Source of the DNA: Halorubellus salinus
Lineage (GTDB): Archaea > Halobacteriota > Halobacteria > Halobacteriales > Natrialbaceae
Assembly: GCF_020567525.1 (NCBI RefSeq)
Contig: NZ_JAJCVI010000004.1
Coordinates: 496,001 to 560,000 of the forward strand
Length of the DNA: 64,000 bases
Direction: 5' to 3'
Part shown: positions 8,717 to 16,450 of the stretch, in pieces
Numbering within the stretch: position 1 is the first letter of the stretch
Layout: every line of letters starts with the position of its first letter
Made by a program: the position numbers and the translations under genes
The notes under the pieces: generated by a model
Databases searched by the model: none
What the model was told of the DNA's origin: nothing
What the model saw: only the letters and a program-made list of their open reading frames with translations

Positions 8717-9103
8717 TCAGCGGCCGAGGACTGTGCGGACGCGGTCGAGGTCGACGCGGAGGCGCGCGCTGAGGAGGGCGACGGCGCCGGCGGCCGCGAG
8801 TGCGAGCGGGTGGGCGGTGGTGAGGGCGAGTGCGGCGGCGACGCCGAGGCCGAGTTCGCCGACGGCGGCGCTCGGGTCGACGTGGTCGGCGGTGCGGAGT
8901 GCGCCGAGGGCGGCACCGACGACGACGAGGCCGGCGCCGAGCGCGGTCGGTGGGAGGACGATGCCGGCGACTGCGACGGGGTCGGCGGTGCTCTTCGTGG
9001 CGACGAGGACGAGTGCGAGGCTGACGACGACGAGTTCACCGGCGAGCAGTGCGAGTCCGTCGCGGCGGTCGGTCACGGGTGCTGATGCGTTCGGCGTGGA
9101 CAA
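8717..9103 (-). CDS. small hydrophobic membrane protein
   Basis: No family recognised. The frame encodes up to 128 residues, almost entirely Ala/Val/Leu with four hydrophobic segments (LLAGELVVVSLALVLVAT, then three more) and a basic C-terminus (RLRVDLDRVRTVLGR). It lacks an ATG: the frame can start at TTG 9103 or at GTG 9076 (VTDRRDGLALLAGEL), and the second start, just before the first hydrophobic segment, is equally plausible. It converges on hmgA with an 11-base gap between stops. Codon use matches neighbouring genes, so it is likely real, but its function is unknown. Confidence 0.6.
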   Translation of the reverse strand: MSTPNASAPVTDRRDGLALLAGELVVVSLALVLVATKSTADPVAVAGIVLPPTALGAGLVVVGAALGALRTADHVDPSAAVGELGLGVAAALALTTAHPLALAAAGAVALLSARLRVDLDRVRTVLGR

Positions 9104-9198
9104 GTAGGGTGCGTCGAGTTCGGGCGTCGTTTCGAGTACTGAGTCGGACGTGTAGAGTCACCAACCGTTTTGTGTGTGTTGGGTTCATCCAGGAGCGT

Positions 9199-9546
9199 AT
9201 GAATAAATCGTACGTCTTCGACTTCGTCGGGACCGCCGTCGTACACGCCGTCGTCGGTGGCGCGGTGCTCGCGCCCGTCGCCGTCGTCGGTACCTCGGCG
9301 GCGTTCGACCTCGCCCGACAGTCGGTGCTGTTCTTCGTCACGTTGGGCGCGAGCGCGCTCGGCATGCTCGCGCTCTCGGTGGGCAACATGAACCTGCGAA
9401 CGGGCAGCGAGTGGCGGGGCTGGGTGGTCGACGCCGACGACCCGAACCGGTTCTTCAACGATGCGAGTGCGCCCTACGGGTTCCGGATCGGGTTCGCGTT
9501 CTTCGGTGCGGGCGCGTACGCCGCGGCCGCGTTCTTCCTCCTGTAA
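9199..9546 (+). CDS. small membrane protein, 115 aa
   Basis: Hypothetical protein starting MNKSYVFDFVGTAVVHAVVG with three hydrophobic segments: residues about 5-30, 40-60 and 95-115. A hydrophilic loop between the second and third contains EWRGWVVDADDPNRFFNDA. The ATG at 9199 is preceded by aggag (9191-9195) at a usual ribosome-binding distance, one of the clearer ribosome-binding sites in this window, and by a T-rich box (ccgttttgtg, near 9163-9172). I cannot assign a function. Confidence 0.65.
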   Translation: MNKSYVFDFVGTAVVHAVVGGAVLAPVAVVGTSAAFDLARQSVLFFVTLGASALGMLALSVGNMNLRTGSEWRGWVVDADDPNRFFNDASAPYGFRIGFAFFGAGAYAAAAFFLL

Positions 9547-9594
9547 CCACGGAAGTTATCACCAGAACGACCCTCCTTCTGGTTGGATTGCTAA

Positions 9595-9714
9595 CTGCTC
9601 GTATGGGGGTCCTCCACGCGCCAGCTCGTGACCGCGCACCTCCTCCGGCATACGCTCGTCGCCGGCATCCCCGCGTACTCGCTACTCGCGTTCGCCACCC
9701 TCACCGTCGCCTGA
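9595..9714 (+). CDS. possible ~36-aa single-span membrane peptide, start unclear or frameshifted
   Basis: Below the length of usual gene finders. The open frame reads WGSSTRQLVTAHLLRHTLVA, then GIPAYSLLAFATLTVA and a TGA at 9712-9714. Almost every third position is G or C as in real genes here, and the C-terminal half is a membrane span. No standard start lies in frame before it: an in-frame TAA sits at 9592-9594. An ATG at 9603-9605 is in another frame and is separated from this one by a run of five G (9605-9609). With one G fewer, ATG would open a 36-residue peptide MGSSTRQLVTAHL. It may be a sequencing error in the G run, a recent frameshift, or a peptide started at GTG 9628. Function unknown. 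Confidence 0.4.
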   Translation: MLVWGSSTRQLVTAHLLRHTLVAGIPAYSLLAFATLTVA

Positions 9715-9753
9715 CGACGCGGCGAACACACCGACCGACGCCGCGACGGCGGC

Positions 9754-10284
9754 TCAGAGCCGCCGGTACGTGCCACCGGACCGCGACACCTCTCCGGCCC
9801 GTTCGAGCTTCTCCAGCGCGCGCTCGACGTACTCGCGCTCGACGCCGTGCTCGGCGGCGTACGCGGCGACCTCGTCGAGCGTCGGCTCCTCTATCGCGCG
9901 CAGCGCCTCGAGGACTGCCTCGCGCTTGTTCGGCCCGCTCGAACTCGCACGGCCCGTGTCCGCGCGGTCCGCGGCCTCCTGCGCTGCGTCGGCGTCCACG
10001 CCACTGCGTTCGAGGAACTCGTCGTCGTCGACGACGCCCTCCGCGACGTCGGCCTCCATGTCCGCGAACGAGGCCACGTTCGCGAAGGCCTCCCCCTCGC
10101 CCTGGCGGTTCGCGAGCATCGACGCCCGCACCTCCCGCGCGTGGTCGACGTCCTCGGTCGACACGAACCGCTTGAGCTTCGAGAACTGCTTGCTCGCCCC
10201 GCAGCGCGTACAGGAACTGCGCTCCGGTCGCCCCTCGACGATGCGGAGCGCACTGCACTCGCTGCACCCGACGACGTGATACAT
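9754..10284 (-). CDS. zinc-ribbon protein with C-terminal winged-helix region (DUF5817-like)
   Basis: A 176-residue protein. The N-terminus MYHVVGCSECSALRIVEGRP with a second pair SSCTRCGA makes a four-cysteine zinc ribbon (residues about 7-30). A charged middle follows, then a C-terminal region KREAVLEALRAIEEPTLDEV and AYAAEHGVEREYVERALEKL that reads like a small winged helix for nucleic-acid or protein binding. The layout matches haloarchaeal proteins labelled DUF5817 (from memory). It is divergent from the LOV kinase with about 140 bases between starts, so the two could share a regulatory region. Its role may be in transcription or translation, but that is inference. Confidence 0.7.
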   Translation of the reverse strand: MYHVVGCSECSALRIVEGRPERSSCTRCGASKQFSKLKRFVSTEDVDHAREVRASMLANRQGEGEAFANVASFADMEADVAEGVVDDDEFLERSGVDADAAQEAADRADTGRASSSGPNKREAVLEALRAIEEPTLDEVAAYAAEHGVEREYVERALEKLERAGEVSRSGGTYRRL

Positions 10285-10425
10285 GTCGACCCCTTCGAGC
10301 GCGTTCGCACCTAACGGTTCGGGTCGCGTCCGACCGACGAACCCGAAAGACGGTGCCGTCGTCCGGTACGCTCATACAACCTGCGTTCGTAGGACTCGTA
10401 TGACCTCGCGGACGTGGTGCAGTCG

Positions 10426-11841
10426 ATGACGACGGGCCCCGATACGTCGGACGGTACCGCCGAGGATACGGTGGACGAGGTGGATATCGCCGCGCTCGTC
10501 CCAGCGACGGACGCGTTCGACGTGCGAGCTTTCGCCGCCGAACGCGGCTGCAACGTCGTCCACGCGGGCGACCCCGACTACTCGGAGGCGGCGCGCGTCG
10601 CCGCGACCGCTGCGACGGTCATCGTGCTCGTCCCGGACCCCGAGGGTCCGAGCGCGCTCGCGGTCCTGGACGCGCTCCGCGAGCGCTCGACGCTCCCGGT
10701 CGTCCTCTACGCGGACACCGTCGCGACCGACGAGCTAGCGGCGTTCCTCGACGCGGAAGCGACCGATTACGTCCGCAAACACCCCGAGGGGAGCGAGCTC
10801 GTGCTCGAGAAGCGCCTGCGTACGGCTGCCGAGCACGCGACGCTCGTCGAATCGCACGGCCTCCTCGAGCGCGCGGTCGATCAGGCGGACATCGGCATCA
10901 CCATCGCGGACACCCGCACGGACGACGAACCGCTCATCTACGTGAACGAGGGGTTCGCGCGCATGACGGGCTACCCGGTGGACGAAGCAGTCGGCCGGAA
11001 CTGTCGGTTCCTCCAGGGCGAGGAGACGGACCCGGAGACGGTCGCGACGCTGCGCGCTGCCATCGAGAACGAGGAATCGGCGTCGGTCGACATCAGGAAC
11101 TACCGCAAGGACGGCACGCCGTTCTGGAACCACCTCGACATCTCGCCGATATTCGACGACGACGAGCTCACGCACTACTTCGGGTTCCAGCGCGACGTCA
11201 CGGAACGCAAGCGCCTCCAGGACGAGCTCCACGAGCAGAACGAGCGCCTGTCGGACTTCGCGAGCGTCCTGAGTCACGACCTCCGGAACCCGCTCGCGGT
11301 CGCGCAGGGACAACTGGATGCGGTCGACGACGCGGACGTGGCGGCGGCCGAGGAGGCGCTGGCGCGCATGGATTCGCTCATCACGGACGTCCTCGCGCTC
11401 GCGCGCGAGGGTGAGGTCGTGGAGGCGACCGAGCGCGTCTCCCTCGGTGAGGTCGGGACGTACGCGTGGTCGATGGTCGAGATCGACGGCCTCGAACTCG
11501 ACGTCCCGGCGGACGTCGTCGTGCAGGCCGACCGGGAGCGACTCGTCTCCGTGCTCGAGAACCTGTTCCGGAACGTGGCCGAACACGCGCACGGCGCGTC
11601 GACGGTCACGGTGACGGCGGTCGAGGACGGGTTCGTCGTCGCGGACGACGGCCCCGGTATCCCCGAGGGGGAACGCGACAGCGCGTTCGACCGCGGGCAC
11701 ACGACGGACCCCGACGGCACCGGGTTCGGACTCGCCATCGTCGCCGCCATCGCCGACGCGCACGACTGGACGGTCTCGGTCGAGGAGAGCGCGGACGGCG
11801 GTGCCGCGTTCGCGTTCCACGGCGTCGACGTCGAACGGTGA
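10426..11841 (+). CDS. LOV-domain histidine kinase with receiver-like N-terminus
   Basis: A 471-residue cytosolic sensor kinase. Residues about 20-140 form a receiver-like fold. Residues about 148-265 are a PAS domain of the LOV class: the FMN-adduct motif GRNCRFLQG carries Cys193, followed by NYRKDGTPFWNHLDISPIF (flavin-binding Asn) and HYFGFQRDVTERK (the Gln that senses the flavin N5). A HisKA domain follows with the phospho-acceptor in SHDLRNPLA (His284), then a HATPase with NLFRNVAEHA, DDGPGIPEG and GTGFGLAIVAA. All residues for blue-light photochemistry and ATP-dependent autophosphorylation are present. It has no membrane segment and no cognate response regulator next to it. The ATG at 10426 is preferred to GTG 10414. 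Confidence 0.9.
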   Translation: MTTGPDTSDGTAEDTVDEVDIAALVPATDAFDVRAFAAERGCNVVHAGDPDYSEAARVAATAATVIVLVPDPEGPSALAVLDALRERSTLPVVLYADTVATDELAAFLDAEATDYVRKHPEGSELVLEKRLRTAAEHATLVESHGLLERAVDQADIGITIADTRTDDEPLIYVNEGFARMTGYPVDEAVGRNCRFLQGEETDPETVATLRAAIENEESASVDIRNYRKDGTPFWNHLDISPIFDDDELTHYFGFQRDVTERKRLQDELHEQNERLSDFASVLSHDLRNPLAVAQGQLDAVDDADVAAAEEALARMDSLITDVLALAREGEVVEATERVSLGEVGTYAWSMVEIDGLELDVPADVVVQADRERLVSVLENLFRNVAEHAHGASTVTVTAVEDGFVVADDGPGIPEGERDSAFDRGHTTDPDGTGFGLAIVAAIADAHDWTVSVEESADGGAAFAFHGVDVER

Positions 11842-11875
11842 TCCCGACGAGCGCGCGTCGTCGACGTCGAACGGT
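11824..11875 (+). repeat. two 16-bp direct repeats at the 3' end of the LOV kinase gene
   Basis: gtcgacgtcgaacggt occurs at 11824-11839 and again at 11860-11875. The first copy ends on the T of the kinase's TGA stop. The copies are 36 bases apart. Confidence 0.85.
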
Positions 11876-11885
11876 CAACGTGAAC

Positions 11886-11894
11886 GCTTAACCG
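11886..11894 (+). promoter_or_regulatory. TATA-like box before the CopD-like gene
   Basis: gcttaaccg lies about 27 bases upstream of the ATG at 11917, consistent with a leaderless transcript starting at that ATG rather than at the earlier in-frame ATG at 11896. Confidence 0.5.
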
Positions 11895-11916
11895 GTTGGA
11901 TGTATGCCATGCTTGC

Positions 11917-12498
11917 ATGGCAACTGTCGACGAATCAGGGGGAACCGGTATCGTGGGGATGGCCGAGCGCGCGAACCCGGCGTTCGCCGCCGGTGCCGTC
12001 ACCGTCCCGATACTCGCACTGGCGGTCGCGCTCGCGACCGGGAACGTCCGCTATCTCTTCTACGTACACGTCATGGCCGGCGCGCTCTGGACGGGCGTCG
12101 ACGTCTTCATGGGCGCGGTCCTCGGGCCCGTCCTCGGCGGCCTCGACGTCGACGAACGCGCGAGCGTCTTCGAGCGGTTCACCCCGAAGATGACGTTCCT
12201 CATGCCCGTGCTCGCCGCCGTCACCATCACCGCCGGCGTCGAACTCGCCGTCACGCTCGATGGCGGCCTCGGCGCGTTCTGGATACAGGTCGCGCTCGGC
12301 GTCGCCGTCCTCCTCTCGATCATCGGGTTCGGCGTCATCCTTCCGGGCGAGGTCGCCATCTACCGCGAGCTCGTCTCCGGCGACCCCGACAAGGAACGCA
12401 TCAGCACCATCGGGATGCGGAACGCGAAGCTCGGCGGCCTCCAGGGACTCCTCCAGCTCGGCATCATCTTCGTGATGATGCAACTCCGGTTCCTCTGA
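11917..12498 (+). CDS. multi-span membrane protein, CopD/DUF2269-like
   Basis: A 193-residue integral membrane protein with five or six hydrophobic segments. The stretch FYVHVMAGALWTGVDVFMG (residues about 45-63) has the His/Trp pattern of CopD and DUF2269-type membrane proteins (YxHvxxxxxWxG), which in other organisms concern copper or heme; that assignment is only by motif resemblance. The C-terminal part has an Arg/Lys-containing cytoplasmic loop (SGDPDKERISTIGMRNAKL) before a last span. I start it at MATVDESGG (11917) because the TATA-like box lies at leaderless distance. It follows the LOV kinase by 75 bases with its own promoter. Confidence 0.7.
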   Translation: MATVDESGGTGIVGMAERANPAFAAGAVTVPILALAVALATGNVRYLFYVHVMAGALWTGVDVFMGAVLGPVLGGLDVDERASVFERFTPKMTFLMPVLAAVTITAGVELAVTLDGGLGAFWIQVALGVAVLLSIIGFGVILPGEVAIYRELVSGDPDKERISTIGMRNAKLGGLQGLLQLGIIFVMMQLRFL

Positions 12499-12618
12499 CG
12501 GCGCCGCAGCACGAGTCGGTGTCCCACGGCGACCCCCGGCGAGCGCGACGCCGACGCGTCGTCGACGCCGACGACCGGAACTGGCACGCTCAAGTACGCC
12601 CGGCGCCTCTAGCCGTCC

Positions 12619-13278
12619 GTGAAAACGCGCGCCGTCGGCTTCGACCTCGACCACACGCTCGCGGTCCCCGACCGGGACCGCCACCGCATCCTCGCCGCGG
12701 CCGTCGACGACGTCGGCGCGCCGGAGATCACGCGCGAGGCCTACCTCAGCGCGCACCGGGCGGACCACGCCGCCGTCACGCGCTCGCCGATCTTCGAGAG
12801 CGTGCTCCCCGACGACGCCGGCGTCTCGCCGGACGCGCTCGCGAGCGCGTACCGCCGACGGATCGCCGAGGCCGTCGCGCCCGTCGACGGCGCACGCGAC
12901 CTCCTCTCCGCGCTCCGCGCGGACTACCCGGTCGGGCTCCTGACGAACGGCCCCGTGAAGGCCCAGGGCGACAAGCTCGACGAACTCGGCTGGTGGACGG
13001 CGTTCGACGCGACGCTCGTCACCGGCCAGCTCCCCGCGGGCAAACCAGACCGGCGGGCGTTCGACGCGCTCGCTGGCGCGCTCGGCGTCGCCGTCGAGGA
13101 CCTCGTGTACGTCGGCGACGAACCGGTCGCGGACGTCGAGGGGGCGACGAACGCCGGCGCACGCGCTATCCAGGTCGTGTGGCCCGACGGTCCCGACCCG
13201 CACCCGGCCGCGGCCGCGGTCGTCGACCGCGAGCACCTCGCTCGCGACCTCGGCGACGTCATCCGCGACCTCGACTGA
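12619..13278 (+). CDS. HAD-superfamily hydrolase
   Basis: A 219-residue phosphatase-like HAD protein starting with GTG at 12619. Motif I is FDLDHTLAVP (nucleophile Asp and acid/base Asp), motif II is LLTNGP, motif III is the Lys in PAGKPDRRAF, and motif IV is YVGDEPVADVEGATNAG. A helical cap (residues about 20-85) places it in the C1-cap group. Members hydrolyse small phosphorylated metabolites; the substrate is not apparent. It stands alone, 120 bases after the CopD-like gene and convergent with the following minus-strand genes. Confidence 0.87.
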   Translation: MKTRAVGFDLDHTLAVPDRDRHRILAAAVDDVGAPEITREAYLSAHRADHAAVTRSPIFESVLPDDAGVSPDALASAYRRRIAEAVAPVDGARDLLSALRADYPVGLLTNGPVKAQGDKLDELGWWTAFDATLVTGQLPAGKPDRRAFDALAGALGVAVEDLVYVGDEPVADVEGATNAGARAIQVVWPDGPDPHPAAAAVVDREHLARDLGDVIRDLD

Positions 13279-13304
13279 GCGGGAGCGACGGGGAGAGGAG
13301 GCGG

Positions 13305-13763
13305 CTACGAGTCCTCGAGTAACGCAGTGACGACGGTGCTCGCGACGTCCACGGCGTCCTTGACGGCGGCGCCGGATTCGACGAACGCGAGCGTCCGCGG
13401 TGGCGTCGTCGCCTTCGGCCGGACGCGGAGGCGCGTCCCCTCGGCCGCCTCGACGGCGACGTCGACGCCGGCGTGGAACTCGATGCGCGCACGGTCCGGG
13501 TGGACGAACACGGACGCGAGGCGTTCCCCGTCGGCCTCGCCGACGTCGACCTCGAGGACCGCGACGTCCTGCTCGGGTTCGTCGACGAGCGCCTCGGGCG
13601 ACCAGACCACGTCGTACGCCCGCACTCCCTCCGCGGTCGGCGTCACGTCCGCGACCGCGTCCGTCACCGCGACGTGCGCGAGCACGCCGTCCGTTCGGCC
13701 GTGTAGCTCCGAGGACAGCAACTCGGCGATGCGGACGCCGTCAGTGACGCGACGCTCCGTCAT
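13305..13763 (-). CDS. haloarchaeal hypothetical protein, 152 aa
   Basis: Starts MTERRVTDGVRIAELLSSEL. It is an acidic soluble protein with no membrane span and no cysteines, predicted to be mostly beta strands (VWSPEALVDEPEQDVAVLEV, ARIEFHAGVDVAVEAA) ending in a short helix (AVDVASTVVTALLEDS). Composition and codon use are those of neighbouring genes. It is transcribed downstream of the DUF2240 gene with a 34-base gap, so they are probably one unit. No function can be offered. Confidence 0.7.
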   Translation of the reverse strand: MTERRVTDGVRIAELLSSELHGRTDGVLAHVAVTDAVADVTPTAEGVRAYDVVWSPEALVDEPEQDVAVLEVDVGEADGERLASVFVHPDRARIEFHAGVDVAVEAAEGTRLRVRPKATTPPRTLAFVESGAAVKDAVDVASTVVTALLEDS

Positions 13764-13797
13764 TGCTCGCCCCCACGATGGCGCCGCGGGCTACGCA

Positions 13798-14256
13798 TCA
13801 TTCCTCGTCGCCCTCCAGTTCCGTCATCGCTCTCGTCGCCGCGTCCGCGACGTCGACGCCCTCGCGGCGACCGTAGACGACCGCTGCCGCCGCGACCGTC
13901 ACGCCCAGGCGCTGCTGGAGTTCGTTGATCGATGCGACCGCCTCGTGCTTCTCGGCACCAGCGTCCACGAGCGCGTCCAGCACGCGCTCGAACGTCGACC
14001 GCTCCCTGAGGACGTCGTCGTCGGGCACGAACCCGTCTGGGACTTCGACGCCGCTCGTGTCGAACGACGGCGACAGCCCACCGTCGTCGACGCGCTCCAG
14101 GAGACCCTCGCCGGTCGCGACGTCCACGAGACGTTTGGCCTGGTCGGGCGAGAACCAGTCCCGGTCCAGGGACAACGCCACGACGAACTCGCTCTCGGCG
14201 AGCGTATCGGTGCCGCGCTGGCGGAACGGCGCGGCGACGGCGACGCGTAGACTCAC
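13798..14256 (-). CDS. DUF2240 family protein
   Basis: A 152-residue protein, MSLRVAVAAPFRQRGTDTLA, matching the archaeal DUF2240 family in length and pattern. FVVALSLDRDWFSPDQAKRL reads as the helix-turn-helix-like N-terminal part of that family. The central part (SFDTSGVEVPDGFVPDDDVL) leads to a C-terminal helical pair (NELQQRLGVTVAAAAVVYGR). The family is uncharacterised; a nucleic-acid-binding role has been suggested by fold only. The ATG at 14256 is the first in the frame. It is divergent from rps8e with a 185-base spacer. Confidence 0.78.
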   Translation of the reverse strand: MSLRVAVAAPFRQRGTDTLAESEFVVALSLDRDWFSPDQAKRLVDVATGEGLLERVDDGGLSPSFDTSGVEVPDGFVPDDDVLRERSTFERVLDALVDAGAEKHEAVASINELQQRLGVTVAAAAVVYGRREGVDVADAATRAMTELEGDEE

Positions 14257-14410
14257 GCCGAACCGTCGCCCGCGACGGCGCGTAAAGACTACGATTCACG
14301 GTCGCTCGGGGCGCGCTCGCCGACGGTGCAGCGACCGCTCGACGCATCGGCGTCCACGGGCGGCAAGGGCCGCGAGCGACCGCCAGACCGCCGTCGGGGC
14401 GTTCCGAGCC

Positions 14411-14417
14411 TTTCAAG
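14411..14417 (+). promoter_or_regulatory. TATA-like box of rps8e
   Basis: tttcaag is centred about 28 bases before the ATG at 14442; the transcript would start within a few bases of the ATG. Confidence 0.5.
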
Positions 14418-14441
14418 TAGTTGCTGGGGCTTCTTCGAGGT

Positions 14442-14813
14442 ATGCAAGACCAGGGTCCGTCGCCGCGCAAGCGTACCGGCGGTCGACGCCGTCGCCAGAA
14501 CAAGCGAAAGAAGCACCAGCTCGGTCGCCTCCCGACCGAGACCCAGCTCGGCGAGCCGCGGTTCCGCGTCATCGAGACGCGCGGGAACACCCAGAAGACG
14601 CGTGCGCTCGCGACGAACGTCGCGAGCGTCGCTGACGGCGGCGACACCGTCGAGGCCGAGATCGAGGACGTCGTCGAGAACCCCGCGAACCCGAACTACG
14701 TTCGCCGGAACATCATCACGAAGGGCGCGCTCGTCGAGACGAGCGAGGGCACGGCTCGCGTCACCTCCCGTCCGGGGCAGACCGGACAGGTGAACGCGGT
14801 CCTCGTCGAGTAA
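14442..14813 (+). CDS. rps8e: 30S ribosomal protein S8e
   Basis: Archaeal/eukaryotic small-subunit ribosomal protein, 123 residues. It has the typical basic N-terminus (RKRTGGRRRRQNKRKKHQLG) followed by the S8e core: GEPRFRVIETRGNTQKTRAL, VENPANPNYVRRNIITKGA and the terminal TSRPGQTGQVNAVLVE. Normal length for the archaeal family. It is monocistronic: it is divergent from DUF2240 and followed by a spacer containing a perfect hairpin. Confidence 0.97.
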   Translation: MQDQGPSPRKRTGGRRRRQNKRKKHQLGRLPTETQLGEPRFRVIETRGNTQKTRALATNVASVADGGDTVEAEIEDVVENPANPNYVRRNIITKGALVETSEGTARVTSRPGQTGQVNAVLVE

Positions 14814-14849
14814 CCACGCGATTCCTTCTCGCGTTCGCTATCCCGTCAG

Positions 14850-14867
14850 CGACCGCGTTCGCGGTCG
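14850..14867 (+). terminator. hairpin 37 bases after rps8e
   Basis: A perfect inverted repeat (cgaccgcg, two-base loop, cgcggtcg) lies 37 bases downstream of the rps8e stop. No T-run follows, so a termination role is only a guess. Confidence 0.25.
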
Positions 14868-14987
14868 TTCGTCCGCGCATCGCTCGGCGTCGTATGAACG
14901 GATTGACGTCTTCTGGGGAGTTGGCCCGTGTCGCGGCCGCGAACGGCGGTTTTAACTCGTGTATGTTTAAGTGCAAACCGCCACGAT

Positions 14988-16325
14988 ATGACGTGTATGA
15001 GGACACTCCTAGGCGTGCTCGTCGTCGCGGTCTGCCTGGCACCGGTCGCTGGAGCCGCTCCGGTCGCGTCCGGAGCGGCACCAGGGCCGAGCGAGGCCGG
15101 CGCGACGGCGTCCGGGTCGACGGCGCAAGCGGTGACGATCACGGTGAGCGTGGTCGACGCGGACGGACAAGCTGTCGGCGGCGCGAACGTCACCGTCACG
15201 TACGACGGCGAGACGAAGACCGGTGAGACGTTCGCGAACGGCAAGGCGTTCTTCGACGTCCCCGAGGGCGCGGACGTCTCCGTCGACGTCTCGGCGCCGG
15301 ACCTGGCGTTGAACCGCCCGAAGACCGTGTCGAACGTCGACGCGGAGACGACGGTGAACGTCACGATGTATCCGGCGGCGACCGCGCTGGTGACGGTGCG
15401 GACGCCGAGCGGACAGGCCGTCGAGGGCGCGCAGGTTCGCTTGCGGAAGGCCGGCGCGGTCCTGACGTCGGTGTCCGGTGAGACGCCGTCGAACGGGACG
15501 TTCGTCGCGAGCGACGTCGAGCGCGGGAACTACACGACGACGGTGACGGCGGACGGCTACTACTCGACGTCGTCGTCGTTCGTCGTCGCGAACCGCGCCG
15601 GGAAGACGGTCACGCTGGAACCGGGGACGGTGGCGGTGGAGTTCGCGACGGTCGACGGGCACTTCGCGGACGACCGGCCGGTAACGGCGACCGTCGAACT
15701 GTACGACGGCAACCAGTTCGTGTCGAACATCTCGACTGGTGAGTCCGGCCTGCGGACGGTGAGTCTCGACGTGAACACCCAGTATCGCGTCGTCGTGAAG
15801 AAGAACGGCTATCAGCGCGCGAACCAGGTGTTGTCGGTCAGCGAGTCGGACGTCTCGGTGCAGTACGCGATCAATCGGACGCCGTCGCTGTCGGTGACGG
15901 CGGCGAACACGCAGGTCGTCACCGGGCAGACGGTCCGGGTGTCGGTGACGGACGAGTACGACGAGGCGGTCTCGAACGCGTCGGTCCGCGTCGGCGGGGA
16001 GGCGGTCGCGGAGACGGACGCGGCCGGTGAGGCAGTCGTGCCGATAGAGACCGCTGGGACCGTGGAGATCGTGGCGACGAAAGGCGACCTGTCGTCGACG
16101 ACGACCGTCGAGGGCGTGTCGCCGTCGACGGAGCCGGCGACGACGACGGCGACGACGACGGCGGCGACGACGGCGGGGACGACTGCGGCGACGACGGCGA
16201 CGATGTCGGCGACGCCGACGTCCCAGAACGAACTCGACGGGCTGCCGACGCCGGGCTTCGGTGGGCTCGCGGGACTGCTGGCGGTCGTGCTCTCGGTGGT
16301 CGTCCTCGTCCGCCGCCAGAAATGA
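14988..16325 (+). CDS. secreted PGF-CTERM protein with carboxypeptidase-regulatory-like beta domains
   Basis: A 445-residue surface protein. A Sec signal (MRTLLGVLVVAVCLAPVAG) is followed by three or four beta-sandwich modules of the carboxypeptidase regulatory/PEGA type, for example VVDADGQAVGGANVTVTYDG, VRTPSGQAVEGAQVRLRKAG and VTDEYDEAVSNASVRVGGEA. Next comes a Thr/Ala-rich O-glycosylation-type spacer and a C-terminal LPTPGFGGLAGLLAVV segment ending VLVRRQK. That C-terminus (PGF, membrane span, basic tail) is the archaeosortase ArtA sorting signal, so the mature protein should be lipid-anchored. ATGs at 14988 and 14997 are both possible; tgtttaag (14964-14971) upstream fits leaderless transcription. 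It precedes the pilus genes and may be part of the same surface system. Confidence 0.85.
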   Translation: MTCMRTLLGVLVVAVCLAPVAGAAPVASGAAPGPSEAGATASGSTAQAVTITVSVVDADGQAVGGANVTVTYDGETKTGETFANGKAFFDVPEGADVSVDVSAPDLALNRPKTVSNVDAETTVNVTMYPAATALVTVRTPSGQAVEGAQVRLRKAGAVLTSVSGETPSNGTFVASDVERGNYTTTVTADGYYSTSSSFVVANRAGKTVTLEPGTVAVEFATVDGHFADDRPVTATVELYDGNQFVSNISTGESGLRTVSLDVNTQYRVVVKKNGYQRANQVLSVSESDVSVQYAINRTPSLSVTAANTQVVTGQTVRVSVTDEYDEAVSNASVRVGGEAVAETDAAGEAVVPIETAGTVEIVATKGDLSSTTTVEGVSPSTEPATTTATTTAATTAGTTAATTATMSATPTSQNELDGLPTPGFGGLAGLLAVVLSVVVLVRRQK

Positions 16326-16450
16326 TACGCTAACGGACACCGAATCACTCGCGTCTATCGTTCCCAGATTTCTCGCCCTCAGCGTCTCTAACCCGGAGAA
16401 ACGTGCAAAGCTTTAGGTGTAGTTGATGCGTATACATAAATATCTATTAA

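Noticed and set aside
16423-16450. Earlier ATG for the pilus ATPase (MMRIHKYLL)
   Set aside because: It lies in AT-rich promoter-like sequence; the start at 16451 gives a hydrophilic N-terminus continuous with the repeats and typical of the family.
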